Origin: Bacillus horti
GTDB lineage: Bacteria > Bacillota > Bacilli > Caldalkalibacillales > JCM-10596
Reading direction: 5' to 3'
DNA length: 64,000 bases
NCBI RefSeq assembly: GCF_030813115.1
Contig: NZ_JAUSTY010000002.1
Span: forward strand, 62,001 to 126,000
Part shown: piece by piece, positions 9,065 through 17,149 of the stretch
How the letters are laid out: every line of letters starts with the position of its first letter
Position numbering within the stretch: position 1 is the stretch's first letter
Position numbers and translations under genes: made by a program
Notes under the pieces: model-generated
Databases searched by the model: none
Told to the model about the DNA's origin: nothing
The model's input: the letters and a program-made list of their open reading frames with translations, nothing else

Positions 9065-9090
9065 GAATATATTCCTATTTTATTTTCATT
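9049..9090. terminator. 42-bp perfect palindrome at the end of the ger operon
   Basis: Two perfect 21-base arms centred between 9069 and 9070, AT-rich, spanning the last codons and stop of gerC and followed by TT. It should act as the operon terminator and could fold as a cruciform. Confidence 0.75.
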
Positions 9091-9214
9091 TTGATAAAAA
9101 TTCTACAAAAAGGAATCTAATCGATTATACTTAGCATATTATTATTCATTTCGACATAAGGCCCGCTAGTGAGATGATTTTAGTAGAGTTATACTAACGA
9201 TAGGGGCAATAGAT

Positions 9215-9430
9215 ATGCTAAAACATTCCATCATAAACAAAATGAAACAGCACAATATTGATCCTCAGGAGATGACAAAATGGACAGGTGTTCCGATGTC
9301 CATATTTTCTAACGACCAACATGAGATCTCCTTATCTTCCGCACATCTCCTAATTAAAACTTTCTTGTCCAAAAAAGAAAAAGAATATATGATTGAGTAT
9401 TGCTGTCTCTTCCATGAAGAGGCTATTTGA
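9215..9430 (+). CDS. small hypothetical protein, possible HTH
   Basis: 71 residues starting at an ATG with a weak upstream AGGGGC. The order IINKMKQHNI..EMTKWTGVPMSIFSNDQHEISLSSAHLLIKTFL resembles the spacing of a Cro/XRE helix-turn-helix, but recognition residues are not convincing. It stands alone between the ger operon and gerR. I do not recognise it; a real gene is somewhat more likely than not. Confidence 0.5.
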   Translation: MLKHSIINKMKQHNIDPQEMTKWTGVPMSIFSNDQHEISLSSAHLLIKTFLSKKEKEYMIEYCCLFHEEAI

Positions 9431-9545
9431 TTGAAACCAGTATCTCACAAATAGAATTTTTAACAATATAGTCTGTCGTTTAAATAGTCTTGTATTTGGA
9501 CATACTTTTAGTAGTAACTTAAGATTCTATGAACTCTAGTAACTG

Positions 9546-9554
9546 CATAGAAAT
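9546..9554 (+). promoter_or_regulatory. candidate SigE -10 element before gerR
   Basis: CATAGAAAT fits the mother-cell SigE -10 pattern CATAnAnnT. The B. subtilis ortholog is SigE-dependent. I cannot find a convincing -35 at 14-15 bases upstream, so this is tentative. Confidence 0.3.
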
Positions 9555-9581
9555 AATTAACGAACTATTGGAGGGATGAAA

Positions 9582-10331
9582 ATGACAGCAACAAGACAAG
9601 ATGCTTGGACTGAAGATGATGATCTACTGCTAGCTGAGGTAGTGTTACGCCATATTAGAGAAGGAAGCACTCAGCTTAACGCATTTGAGGAGGTAGGCTA
9701 TAGATTAGCAAGGACATCTGCTGCTTGTGGTTTTAGATGGAATAGTCTAGTACGAAAAAAATATGAGTCAGCTATCCAGATCGCTAAAGCTCAGAGGCAG
9801 CAGAGAAAATCAAGAGGTAAAAACCGCTATATTACTGACCACTCAATGCCAGCAGAAAGAGAGCACTTACCTCGCTATACTCAACCAACTCATGAGGATA
9901 CGGTGCATCCGTTACTATCTAATTTTGGCTATGAATTTGATAATGCTAAGGAAATGATGAAGGAGAAAGCAATATCTGAAAAAAGCTTTTCAGATTCCAC
10001 AGTTTCTGAGCAAAACGGTGAGGTTAGCTTAGATCAAGTGATAAGGTTCCTAAAACAGCAAAAGGATAGCTTTAAGAGATTAGGTGCTTTAGAGAAGGAT
10101 GTACAGTTCAAGGATGAGGAAATCAAACGCCTGCGTGATGAAAACCATAAGATGCGTAAAGAGCTAGGGACTGTACAGACCGATTATCAGACGATGAATG
10201 ATGACTATAAAGCGCTAATTAAAATTATGGACCGAGCTAGGAAACTAGCTTTTCTAGGAGAAGAAACAGAGGATAAAGTTAGCTTTAAAATGGATAAAAA
10301 TGGAAATTTAGAGAGGGTAGAAAAATCTTAA
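9582..10331 (+). CDS. gerR: RsfA/GerR family sporulation transcription regulator (YlbO)
   Basis: 249 residues. The N-terminus MTATRQDAWTEDDDLLLAEVVLRHIREGSTQLNAFEEVG is a Myb/SANT-like DNA-binding domain shared by RsfA and GerR. A C-terminal coiled coil (about residues 145-215, DEEIKRLRDENHKMRKELG) probably mediates dimerisation. The position between rpmF and ylbP matches ylbO (gerR), which modulates SigE- and SigK-dependent genes in the mother cell, rather than rsfA, which lies elsewhere. The ATG at 9582 is 6 bases after GGAGGG; the ATG at 9576 touches that site. Confidence 0.88.
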   Translation: MTATRQDAWTEDDDLLLAEVVLRHIREGSTQLNAFEEVGYRLARTSAACGFRWNSLVRKKYESAIQIAKAQRQQRKSRGKNRYITDHSMPAEREHLPRYTQPTHEDTVHPLLSNFGYEFDNAKEMMKEKAISEKSFSDSTVSEQNGEVSLDQVIRFLKQQKDSFKRLGALEKDVQFKDEEIKRLRDENHKMRKELGTVQTDYQTMNDDYKALIKIMDRARKLAFLGEETEDKVSFKMDKNGNLERVEKS

Positions 10332-10374
10332 AGAAGATTATGTTCAAGAAACAAGGATAGCATATGAAAAGCAC

Positions 10375-10412
10375 AAAAACTTCCGATCATTACTAGGTCA
10401 GGAAGTTTTTTA
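10375..10412 (+). terminator. terminator after gerR
   Basis: AAAAACTTCC and GGAAGTTTTT arms enclose a 16-base loop and end in a T-run. Confidence 0.8.
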
Positions 10413-10537
10413 ATTTACATTTAATCATATTTGTTACTTCACTTATATTAAGTATACCATATTATGTATCCAAATATAAGACTTATGTTGAACGAATCGG
10501 AATTGTAGAATAAAAAGAGTTGGAAGGAGGGGGCTTA

Positions 10538-11098
10538 GTGAAAAGAGCTGCTTTTATTGCATATGATGATTGTGCTATTTGGCAGGTAGCTTTGCTGCAA
10601 AGGTTTTTAAGAAAGGCAGAATGGGAAGTTACAACCATTACTCTTGATGGTAAAGATGTCATCACAGATGGGGGCATGAAGCTAAAGGCTGATACATCTC
10701 TAAGCGAAATTGATTTAAGTGAATATCATTTGTTGCTATTTCCCGGAGCTGGTGGAAAGGTTCCAGAACAGCTTCTTGGGAGCGAGAAGCTACATCAATT
10801 AATAAATTCCTTTAAAGGTTTGATTGCAGCTAGCTGTGCTTCGGCTTTATTTGTGGCAGCTGCGGGCTTATTAAAGGACAGGACGTTCACAACAAATGAA
10901 GTGATCATGGATAGATACAGTGTAGCACTTGCAGAAGGTAATTATGTCGATCAAGATGTATGTGCAGATCACAATCTGATTACGAGCAAGGGTTATGCTC
11001 ACGTTGAGTTTATGAGAAAAGTATTAGAGGAGCTTGGGCTTATGAAGCAAGACCCTAGACTTGAGAATATGACGTTAAAACTAGGAAAGAATCAATAA
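10538..11098 (+). CDS. DJ-1/PfpI-like protein
   Basis: 186 residues from the GTG at 10538, preceded by GGAAGGAGGGG; an in-frame TTG at 10520 lies upstream of that site and is unlikely. The order is the DJ-1/PfpI flavodoxin-like fold: FIAYDDCAIWQVALLQRFL at the start, LLFPGAGG mid-way, and the nucleophile elbow AASCASALFVAAAGLL with the reactive Cys near residue 110. The family contains chaperones, deglycase-like enzymes and amidases, so the reaction is uncertain. Single gene, convergent with ylbP. Confidence 0.82.
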   Translation: MKRAAFIAYDDCAIWQVALLQRFLRKAEWEVTTITLDGKDVITDGGMKLKADTSLSEIDLSEYHLLLFPGAGGKVPEQLLGSEKLHQLINSFKGLIAASCASALFVAAAGLLKDRTFTTNEVIMDRYSVALAEGNYVDQDVCADHNLITSKGYAHVEFMRKVLEELGLMKQDPRLENMTLKLGKNQ

Positions 11099-11150
11099 GT
11101 TTTTATCTGTCTTAATCTTACTAAAATATGTGTTATAGCATGTAACAAAT

Positions 11151-11191
11151 AAAACACTTTAGGCAGATTATCATCATGCTTAAAGTGTTTT
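11151..11191. terminator. bidirectional terminator between DJ-1-like gene and ylbP
   Basis: Arms AAAACACTTTA (11151-11161) and TAAAGTGTTTT (11181-11191) flank a 19-base loop. T-rich DNA follows on the plus strand and A-rich DNA precedes, so it suits both convergent genes. Confidence 0.7.
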
Positions 11192-11200
11192 ATTTCATTT

Positions 11201-11230
11201 AATCTAATCTAATCTAATCTAATCTAATCT
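11201..11230. repeat. pentanucleotide tandem repeat AATCT x6
   Basis: Six perfect AATCT units run from the convergent terminator into the ylbP stop codon (TAG at 11226-11224 on the minus strand). Unit gain or loss can alter the last codons of ylbP. Confidence 0.95.
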
Positions 11231-11733
11231 TCTTTAGTTTCTACTTCGACACTTTCTTCAATCTCTTGTTCAACCGTACCTTCAGGAAGCCAAATATAAG
11301 GATTTTCCCCACGATCCCTAGTTGGGTTATATTTTACAGGGGTAAAGCCCATTTTTGTCCAGAAATCACCAGACGCCTGTCTAGCATTAGTTTTAATTGG
11401 AACGCCAAAGCTTTTTGCATATTCCACAAGGACTGAGCCATAATTACGGTCACGATAATCCTGCATAACCTCTAGCTTCCAAAGCTCAAAATATCCTTTT
11501 GGTGGCGAGAAGTATCGATCATATTTTCCACTAATTTTATATAAACTCATACGAGCAACGAGCTTATCACCGTAATAAATGCCATAAAAAGGTGAATTAC
11601 TATCATCCTCGATAATATTCGCTTGGAGATCCTCAAGCATAGAAAGCTCCTCTAAGCCGTACTCCTTAAACTTTTGAAACTCTTCTAATGTTTTGTAGTT
11701 AATTAGTAAGCGTTTTACTTCTGGTTTCTCCAT
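11224..11733 (-). CDS. ylbP: YlbP-type GNAT N-acetyltransferase
   Basis: 169 residues, single GNAT domain. The core RMSLYKISGKYDRYF...YFELWKLEVMQDYRDRNYGSVLVEYAKSFG carries the acetyl-CoA loop (RDRNYGS, the equivalent of Q/RxxGxG), followed by FWTKMGFTPVKYNP. Sequence and neighbours (gerR on one side, panE further on) match B. subtilis ylbP. The substrate is unknown. The C-terminal 20 residues are highly acidic (EQEIEESVEVETKED), and the coding end abuts a pentanucleotide repeat. Confidence 0.88.
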   Translation of the reverse strand: MEKPEVKRLLINYKTLEEFQKFKEYGLEELSMLEDLQANIIEDDSNSPFYGIYYGDKLVARMSLYKISGKYDRYFSPPKGYFELWKLEVMQDYRDRNYGSVLVEYAKSFGVPIKTNARQASGDFWTKMGFTPVKYNPTRDRGENPYIWLPEGTVEQEIEESVEVETKED

Positions 11734-11972
11734 CTTTACGCTCCTTTCAATATCAATTCTAGATCTTTATTGACCCTCTACTCTTTATTATACTATAGAT
11801 GCTTCCATTTCATAAAGCTTCTTAAATAAAAAACAAGTAAAAGAGTAGAATTTTTATGAATTCTGGAGAGAGGGAAAAGAAGAAAAAACATGGAGGATTA
11901 TTGAACAGAGTGACGAATACACTTCTATAGGCATCTTATGATTTTAATGAAGGAAGGAAGGTGGAGAAAAAA

Positions 11973-13313
11973 ATGAGTAAGGGCAAGGTTCTCATTGCTA
12001 ATCGAGGAGAAATAGCTAGAAGAGTAAATAAAACCTGTCAGAGGTTAGGCTATCAAACAATTGCTGTATACTCAGAGGCGGATCAGCAGCTACCGTATAT
12101 CCAAGAAGCAAATGAAGCTGTCCTGATTGGACCAGCGCCAGTCAACCAAAGCTATCTTCAAATGGATCGAATTATCGAGAGTGCCTTAGAAAAAGGGGCA
12201 ACAATGATTCATCCGGGCTACGGACTACTATCCGAAAACGCTCAATTTGCTCAGAAATGTACTGAGGCTGGTCTCATCTTTGTTGGGCCTGAGCCGAAGG
12301 TTATTAGGCAAATGGGAGATAAGCTGACAGCGCGAGAATGGATGAGTGAAGCAGGAGTTCCTATAGTACCTGGTTTACAAGAAGAAGCTCGAACGCTAGA
12401 GGAGGCACTAGCTCAGGCCGAGCAAATGGGTTATCCTGTCATGCTTAAGGCAAGTGCAGGTGGTGGTGGAATAGGTATGCATATGTGCTATTCAGAGGAA
12501 GACATTAGGAAGTCCTTTCCTTCAGCTAAAAATAGGGCAAAGGCGTACTTTGGAAATGATGCGATGTACGTGGAGAGGTATATACAAAACCCTAGGCATA
12601 TTGAGGTACAAATAGCTGGTGATTCCTTTGGAAGCTTCGTTCATTTATATGAACGAAATTGCTCTATTCAGCGTAGACATCAGAAGGTGCTTGAGGAAGC
12701 TCCTTCACCGGAACTGAGTGACCAAACGAGACTGGCCATCTGTGAAGCTGCTGTAACTGCAGCAAAGGCCGTACAGTATACGGGATTAGGTACAGTCGAG
12801 TTTATCATGGATGAGCAAGAAAACTTTTATTTTCTAGAGATGAATACGCGTATACAGGTAGAGCATCCAGTCACAGAAATGTTGATTGGTGTAGACTTGG
12901 TAGAATGGCAGCTTTTAATAGCTGAAGGTCTTCCGCTCCCACTGAATCAGGAAGAAATTAAACCAAAAGGACATGTGCTTGAGTTAAGAGTGTATGCTGA
13001 GGATCCTGTCTCTTTCTTACCTGCTCCTGGAACAATAACACGCTATGAAAGAGTAGCAGGTGATGGAATACGATTTGATGATGGAATAGAACAAGGAAGT
13101 ATTATTACTCCTTTTTATGATCCGATGATTGCCAAGATTATTGTAAGCGGTTACAATCGAAGTGAGGCGATTGCTAAAGCTCAGCATACTCTCTCAGAGC
13201 TAAAGCTGGAAGGCATTAAACATAATGTACCTTTTTTAAGCAAGGTTTTACAGAATGAGATTTTTAAGCAGGGAGGCTACTCCACAAATTTTGTTTCTGA
13301 GCTTCAAAAGTAA
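11973..13313 (+). CDS. acyl-CoA carboxylase biotin carboxylase subunit
   Basis: 446 residues with the full biotin carboxylase fold. KVLIANRGEIARRV opens the N-terminal domain, an ATP-grasp domain carries the Gly-rich loop KASAGGGGIGMH, and the catalytic stretches EEAPSP and EMNTRIQVEHPVTE are intact. It uses ATP and bicarbonate to carboxylate biotin on the separate 70-residue carrier that follows 20 bases later. The ATG at 13 codons shorter spacing than usual frames was chosen at 11973 (GTGGAG 6 bases upstream); an in-frame GTG at 11961 is the alternative. It resembles the YngH type that works with YngHB/YngE rather than the fatty-acid AccC, which is normally next to accB. Confidence 0.88.
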   Translation: MSKGKVLIANRGEIARRVNKTCQRLGYQTIAVYSEADQQLPYIQEANEAVLIGPAPVNQSYLQMDRIIESALEKGATMIHPGYGLLSENAQFAQKCTEAGLIFVGPEPKVIRQMGDKLTAREWMSEAGVPIVPGLQEEARTLEEALAQAEQMGYPVMLKASAGGGGIGMHMCYSEEDIRKSFPSAKNRAKAYFGNDAMYVERYIQNPRHIEVQIAGDSFGSFVHLYERNCSIQRRHQKVLEEAPSPELSDQTRLAICEAAVTAAKAVQYTGLGTVEFIMDEQENFYFLEMNTRIQVEHPVTEMLIGVDLVEWQLLIAEGLPLPLNQEEIKPKGHVLELRVYAEDPVSFLPAPGTITRYERVAGDGIRFDDGIEQGSIITPFYDPMIAKIIVSGYNRSEAIAKAQHTLSELKLEGIKHNVPFLSKVLQNEIFKQGGYSTNFVSELQK

Positions 13314-13333
13314 GAATAGAGAGGAAGAGGGAA

Positions 13334-13546
13334 ATGAAAACAATTAGTTCAACAATGGCAGGTAGTATCTTTTTAATCAATATTGAGGTAGGAGATCAAG
13401 TAGCTGCCGGGCAGGACATTATTATTTTAGAGTCGATGAAAATGGAGGTTCCTGTAACGTCCAATTCCGACGGTGTAGTCAAAGAGATTCGTGTTCAGGT
13501 TGGGGACTTTGTCAATGAGGGAGATCCGTTGGTCATTATAGAGTAA
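13334..13546 (+). CDS. biotin carboxyl carrier protein, short (YngHB type)
   Basis: 70 residues, essentially only the biotinyl domain: hammerhead fold with ESMKMEVPV, Lys36 being the biotin attachment site. It lacks the N-terminal extension of AccB and matches the free-standing short carrier found with acyl-CoA carboxylases such as the yngHB product. It lies between the carboxylase and the carboxyltransferase subunits and should shuttle the carboxyl group between them. Confidence 0.92.
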   Translation: MKTISSTMAGSIFLINIEVGDQVAAGQDIIILESMKMEVPVTSNSDGVVKEIRVQVGDFVNEGDPLVIIE

Positions 13547-13685
13547 TGATGACAAGCAACAATGACATTCAGTTTAGGTGATTCTGAGCTTTTAATACGA
13601 AATTGATTATGGTGTTCCCATAAGATGAACGGTCGCTCAGTATATATTAACTTGACCATGTACTAGACAGAGAGGAGGAATTAGG

Positions 13686-15224
13686 ATGTCCAAGGAAATG
13701 GAAGATACATTAAGAGAAAGAATATCCCAAATAGAACAAGGTGGAGCAGAAAAATATCATCAGAAGCTTAAAGAGCAAAATAAGCTATTTGTCCGTGAAC
13801 GATTAACAAAGCTATTTGACGAGCAACCTCTTACTGAGGATGGAAGGTTTGCAAATTTCGCAGTAGAGGGCTTGCCTGCTGATGGGGTGTTTACCGGAAT
13901 TGGAAAGGTCAATGGGCAGAAGGTATGTGTTATGGCAAATGATTCTACTGTTAAGGCAGGATCCTGGGGAGCAAAAACAGTAGAAAAAATTATTCGGATT
14001 CAAGAGATGGCTGAGAAGCTACAGATACCCCTACTATATCTTGTAGATTCAGCAGGTGCTAGAATTACCGATCAGCTTGAGATGTTTCCAAATCGTCGAG
14101 GGGCAGGCAGGATTTTTTATAACCAAGTGAAGCTTTCGGGTGTTGTACCACAGGTGTGTATTTTGTTTGGACCTTCTGCCGCAGGAGGAGCGTATATCCC
14201 GGCGTTTTGCGATATTGTGATTATGGTGGATCAAAATGCTAGTATGTATCTTGGCTCTCCACGTATGGCGGAAATGGTCATCGGAGAGAAGGTAACTTTA
14301 GAGGAAATGGGTGGAGCTGAAATGCATTGCTCAGTCAGTGGCTGTGGTGATGTACTGGCCAAAAATGAAGAGGAAGCCATTCAGCTAGCTAGGTCTTATC
14401 TGACCTATTTTCCGTCGAACTATAAAAGCAAGCCGCCTAGGAGAGAGTCTTTAAAGCCAAAAGAGGATTCTACCCCAATTGAAGAGCTAGTACCTACTAA
14501 TCAAAATCAACCTTTTGATATGTATGAGCTCATTGACAATATTATCGATCAGGGTTCCTTCTTTGAAATGAAGAAGCTTTTTGCGCCGGAGCTTATAACA
14601 GGCTTTGCTAGATTAGAAGGACAAACAATCGGAATTATTGCCAATCAATCAAAGGTAAAGGGCGGCGTTTTGTTTGTAGATTCAGCTGATAAGGCAGCAA
14701 GATTTATAACGCTATGTGATGCTTACCATATCCCGCTGCTTTTCTTAGCTGATGTCCCGGGCTTTATGATTGGAACAAAGGTAGAACGGGCAGGGATTAT
14801 CCGTCACGGAGCAAAGATGATTTCAGCCATGTCTGAAGCAACTGTGCCTAAAATATCTGTAGTTGTACGTAAAGCGTACGGAGCTGGTCTATATGCAATG
14901 GCAGGCCCTGCCTTTGAGCCGGATGCATGTTTAGCTTTACCGACAGCTTCTATTGCTGTAATGGGACCAGAAGCTGCTGTGAACGCCGTGTACAGTAATA
15001 AAATTGCTTCGTTAGAAGATCCTCAAGAGAAAATCAAATTTGTGCAGGAGAAAAGGAAGGAATATCAAGAAAACATCAATATCTATAAGCTTGCTTCAGA
15101 ATTAATCGTTGATGATATCATTCCGGGGTCTGAGCTGCGAGAAGAATTAAGGTCAAGATTTGAGGCTTACTCGACAAAAAATATGTCTTTCTCTAGCAGA
15201 AAGCATCCCGTCTATCCTGTTTAA
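13686..15224 (+). CDS. acyl-CoA carboxylase carboxyltransferase subunit (YngE/PccB/MccB type)
   Basis: 512 residues with both crotonase-like halves of the carboxyltransferase fused. The first half has the oxyanion-hole stretch LVDSAGARITDQLEMFPNR and FGPSAAGGAYIPAF. The second has VDSADKAARFITLCDAY and RHGAKMISAMSEATVPKISVVVRKAYGAGLYAM. The acyl-CoA substrate (propionyl, methylcrotonyl or another) cannot be decided by eye. A 139-base gap separates it from the carrier gene, with GAGAGGAGG before the ATG, and a terminator follows. Probably one operon with the two preceding genes. Confidence 0.9.
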   Translation: MSKEMEDTLRERISQIEQGGAEKYHQKLKEQNKLFVRERLTKLFDEQPLTEDGRFANFAVEGLPADGVFTGIGKVNGQKVCVMANDSTVKAGSWGAKTVEKIIRIQEMAEKLQIPLLYLVDSAGARITDQLEMFPNRRGAGRIFYNQVKLSGVVPQVCILFGPSAAGGAYIPAFCDIVIMVDQNASMYLGSPRMAEMVIGEKVTLEEMGGAEMHCSVSGCGDVLAKNEEEAIQLARSYLTYFPSNYKSKPPRRESLKPKEDSTPIEELVPTNQNQPFDMYELIDNIIDQGSFFEMKKLFAPELITGFARLEGQTIGIIANQSKVKGGVLFVDSADKAARFITLCDAYHIPLLFLADVPGFMIGTKVERAGIIRHGAKMISAMSEATVPKISVVVRKAYGAGLYAMAGPAFEPDACLALPTASIAVMGPEAAVNAVYSNKIASLEDPQEKIKFVQEKRKEYQENINIYKLASELIVDDIIPGSELREELRSRFEAYSTKNMSFSSRKHPVYPV

Positions 15225-15263
15225 AAGTATTGTTTAAAAAGTTGTGATTCCTTTACAATTTAA

Positions 15264-15326
15264 TAAGCTCCCCTTGAAGTAGATAGTTGATTGTTAAGCT
15301 GTTTACAACAAGGCGGAGCTTTTTTA
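15264..15326 (+). terminator. terminator after carboxyltransferase
   Basis: Distant arms AAGCTCCCCTTG and CAAGGCGGAGCTT with one mismatch, then TTTTT. Confidence 0.65.
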
Positions 15327-15385
15327 AGCGGTGTATGAATGGTATGATTAGGTAAATAAGTATAGAAAAAAAGGAGGTAAACGGG

Positions 15386-16363
15386 GTGAGGATACTAATT
15401 ATTGGCGCTGGAGCATTAGGGCTGCTGTTCGGAGCCTATCTTTCTAAAGAAAATGATGTAACCTTTATCACACGACGAAAGCAGCAGGCTGAACAGATTC
15501 GTGAATATGGGTGCCGATTAGTAACGCTTGCAGCAGAGGATATTCGCTACTCGCCTGAGGCTTTTACATGGGAGGATCACAAAGAGTACGACGAATATGA
15601 TCTTATTTTAGTCACGATTAAGCAATATCATCTTGCTAATGTACTAGAAGAAATGAAAGCAAGAATTTCTCATCGGGTTTCTCTTCTATTCATCTTAAAC
15701 GGCTTAGGCCATAATGAAGCTATTGCTGAAAAGCTGCCACACATCCATGTTTTCTTGGGCTCAACTCAGTTTGGAGCTTTGAAAGAATCAGATACAGTAG
15801 TCCTTGAAAGAGGCGTAGGTAGCCTTACTATTGGGCAGCTAAGCTCACAAGATAAGGAACGAGATAACGATAAACAACTTTATCCATCGTCCTCTAACGG
15901 TATTGAGCTCCTCATGACAAGCATGCAAAGAGGAGGGATCGATATCAAAATAAATCATAATATTGAAGCTATCTTATTACATAAATGTATGATCAATGCT
16001 TGTATTAACCCATTGACTGCGCTTTTTAAAGTAACAAATGGGGATTTGCTCACTAATATGGGATTACATCAGATGCAACGGAAGGTTTTTGAAGAGGTGA
16101 TTCAGGTCGTTCAGAAGGCTAATCCTAGTTTTCTCCACGAAAACAATAACGAAAGGGATTTGTGGGAGGAAATTAAAGATGTATGTCGAAATACTAGTAG
16201 AAATAAGTCTTCTATGCTACAAGATGTTGAAAATCAACGGTTAACAGAAATTGATGCAATTACAGGATACTTTCTCCATTTAGCTATGCAACATGAGATA
16301 AGTGTACCTTATCATGATTTTCTTTACCATGCGATACATATACAGGAATCTCTCTACTCCTAA
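15386..16363 (+). CDS. panE: 2-dehydropantoate 2-reductase (YlbQ)
   Basis: 325 residues. The N-terminal Rossmann motif GAGALG (residues 7-12) binds NADPH. The conserved catalytic lysine region LLHKCMINACINPLTALF and a C-terminal helical domain follow. It reduces ketopantoate to pantoate for coenzyme A synthesis. The start is GTG at 15386, 7 bases after AAAGGAGGT. Its place upstream of bshC matches ylbQ of Bacillus. Confidence 0.92.
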   Translation: MRILIIGAGALGLLFGAYLSKENDVTFITRRKQQAEQIREYGCRLVTLAAEDIRYSPEAFTWEDHKEYDEYDLILVTIKQYHLANVLEEMKARISHRVSLLFILNGLGHNEAIAEKLPHIHVFLGSTQFGALKESDTVVLERGVGSLTIGQLSSQDKERDNDKQLYPSSSNGIELLMTSMQRGGIDIKINHNIEAILLHKCMINACINPLTALFKVTNGDLLTNMGLHQMQRKVFEEVIQVVQKANPSFLHENNNERDLWEEIKDVCRNTSRNKSSMLQDVENQRLTEIDAITGYFLHLAMQHEISVPYHDFLYHAIHIQESLYS

Positions 16364-16432
16364 TGCTCGATTTTCTGAACCAATAGATAACGAATAACAT
16401 CCTTCTAATTTTATTGTAGAGGTGGGGTTTCA

Positions 16433-16825
16433 TTGTTGGTTAATATTTTTGCTCAGCTCGTTGCCACTCTGGCCTTATTTCCTTTGCTTTCTTTTATCCT
16501 TGTGTATATTCTTCTCTTTTTGAGTACAAGAAGCAAAGAGAAAGCTCTCCAATGGGCTATCAGTATTTCAACAATTCTAATCATTATATCCATATCGATT
16601 ACGATAAAGCAGCTGTGGGGCGTATCTTTGCAATGGCTTTTGTTTGTTATTATCTTATTAATAGGAAGTGCGTTAACTTACCTTCAATTCACTTTACACG
16701 GTCAGATTAATTATTATAAGCTCACTAAAGGTATTATTCGGCTATCTTTCTTATTATTTGTCCCTGTGCATATCTTTTTATATATTTGGGTGGTTATCCG
16801 TGCAGCGTTTATTTCTGTACAATAG
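16433..16825 (+). CDS. DUF3397 membrane protein
   Basis: 130 residues with four predicted membrane segments (about 8-30, 40-60, 68-88, 102-126) joined by short basic loops. Length and position between panE and bshC agree with the DUF3397 family of Bacillales. The start is TTG at 16433 (or the next codon, also TTG), preceded by GAGGTGGGG. No function is known for the family. Confidence 0.78.
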   Translation: MLVNIFAQLVATLALFPLLSFILVYILLFLSTRSKEKALQWAISISTILIIISISITIKQLWGVSLQWLLFVIILLIGSALTYLQFTLHGQINYYKLTKGIIRLSFLLFVPVHIFLYIWVVIRAAFISVQ

Positions 16826-16836
16826 ATGTTCCTCTA

Positions 16837-16889
16837 AAATTTCCTTGAACAATGGTCTATTTAACCATGTCAGTTAAGGAAATTTTTTT
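16837..16889 (+). terminator. terminator after DUF3397 gene
   Basis: Outer arms AATTTCCTTGAAC and GTTAAGGAAATT, an inner ATGGT/ACCAT pair, and seven Ts. Confidence 0.82.
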
Positions 16890-16890
16890 A

Positions 16891-17022
16891 ACAGTCTAAG
16901 AATTTATAAAATTTGACACAATGATTTCTTCAAGTTTTATAAATTCTGGCTGCATGTAAAAGCTTCCTCTAATGATGGACTAGACAACCTCTTCGAGAGG
17001 GCTTCGATAGAAGCTTTTCTTA
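16891..17022 (+). repeat. structured dispersed repeat, copy R1
   Basis: A 132-bp non-coding element. The left hairpin is an 18-bp stem between 16899-16916 and 16929-16946, with a single G-T pair and a 12-base loop. The right hairpin pairs AAAAGCTTC (about 16958-16966) with GAAGCTTTT (17010-17018), with an inner CCTCT/AGAGG pair. It differs from R2 (34151-34281) at only three positions. Its left end touches the T-tract of the DUF3397 terminator. Confidence 0.9.
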
Positions 17023-17149
17023 TGGTTATACTGTATATGACACTTGAGCGTCTGCATAGCAACATAAAAAATTCTGTGATAAACTTAGAAGGGCGAAAAA
17101 TTTAAATCCTATATGATTCTTATAAGATTAAAGGGGAGTCAGTTTAAAC

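Larger units (their letters stand above)
16826..17149. other. intergenic region carrying terminator and repeat copy R1
   Basis: 324 bases: terminator (16837-16889), structured repeat R1 (16891-17022), then about 127 AT-rich bases leading to the bshC ribosome site AAAGGGGAG. No further gene is visible. Confidence 0.7.

Noticed and set aside
11201-11230. Tandem AATCT units as a CRISPR-like array
   Set aside because: There are no spacers, the unit is five bases and no cas genes are present; it is a simple sequence repeat.
16891-17022. Repeat R1 as an extended terminator of the DUF3397 gene only
   Set aside because: A complete terminator with its own T-tract ends just before it, and near-identical copies occur elsewhere in front of unrelated genes, so a separate element is more likely.
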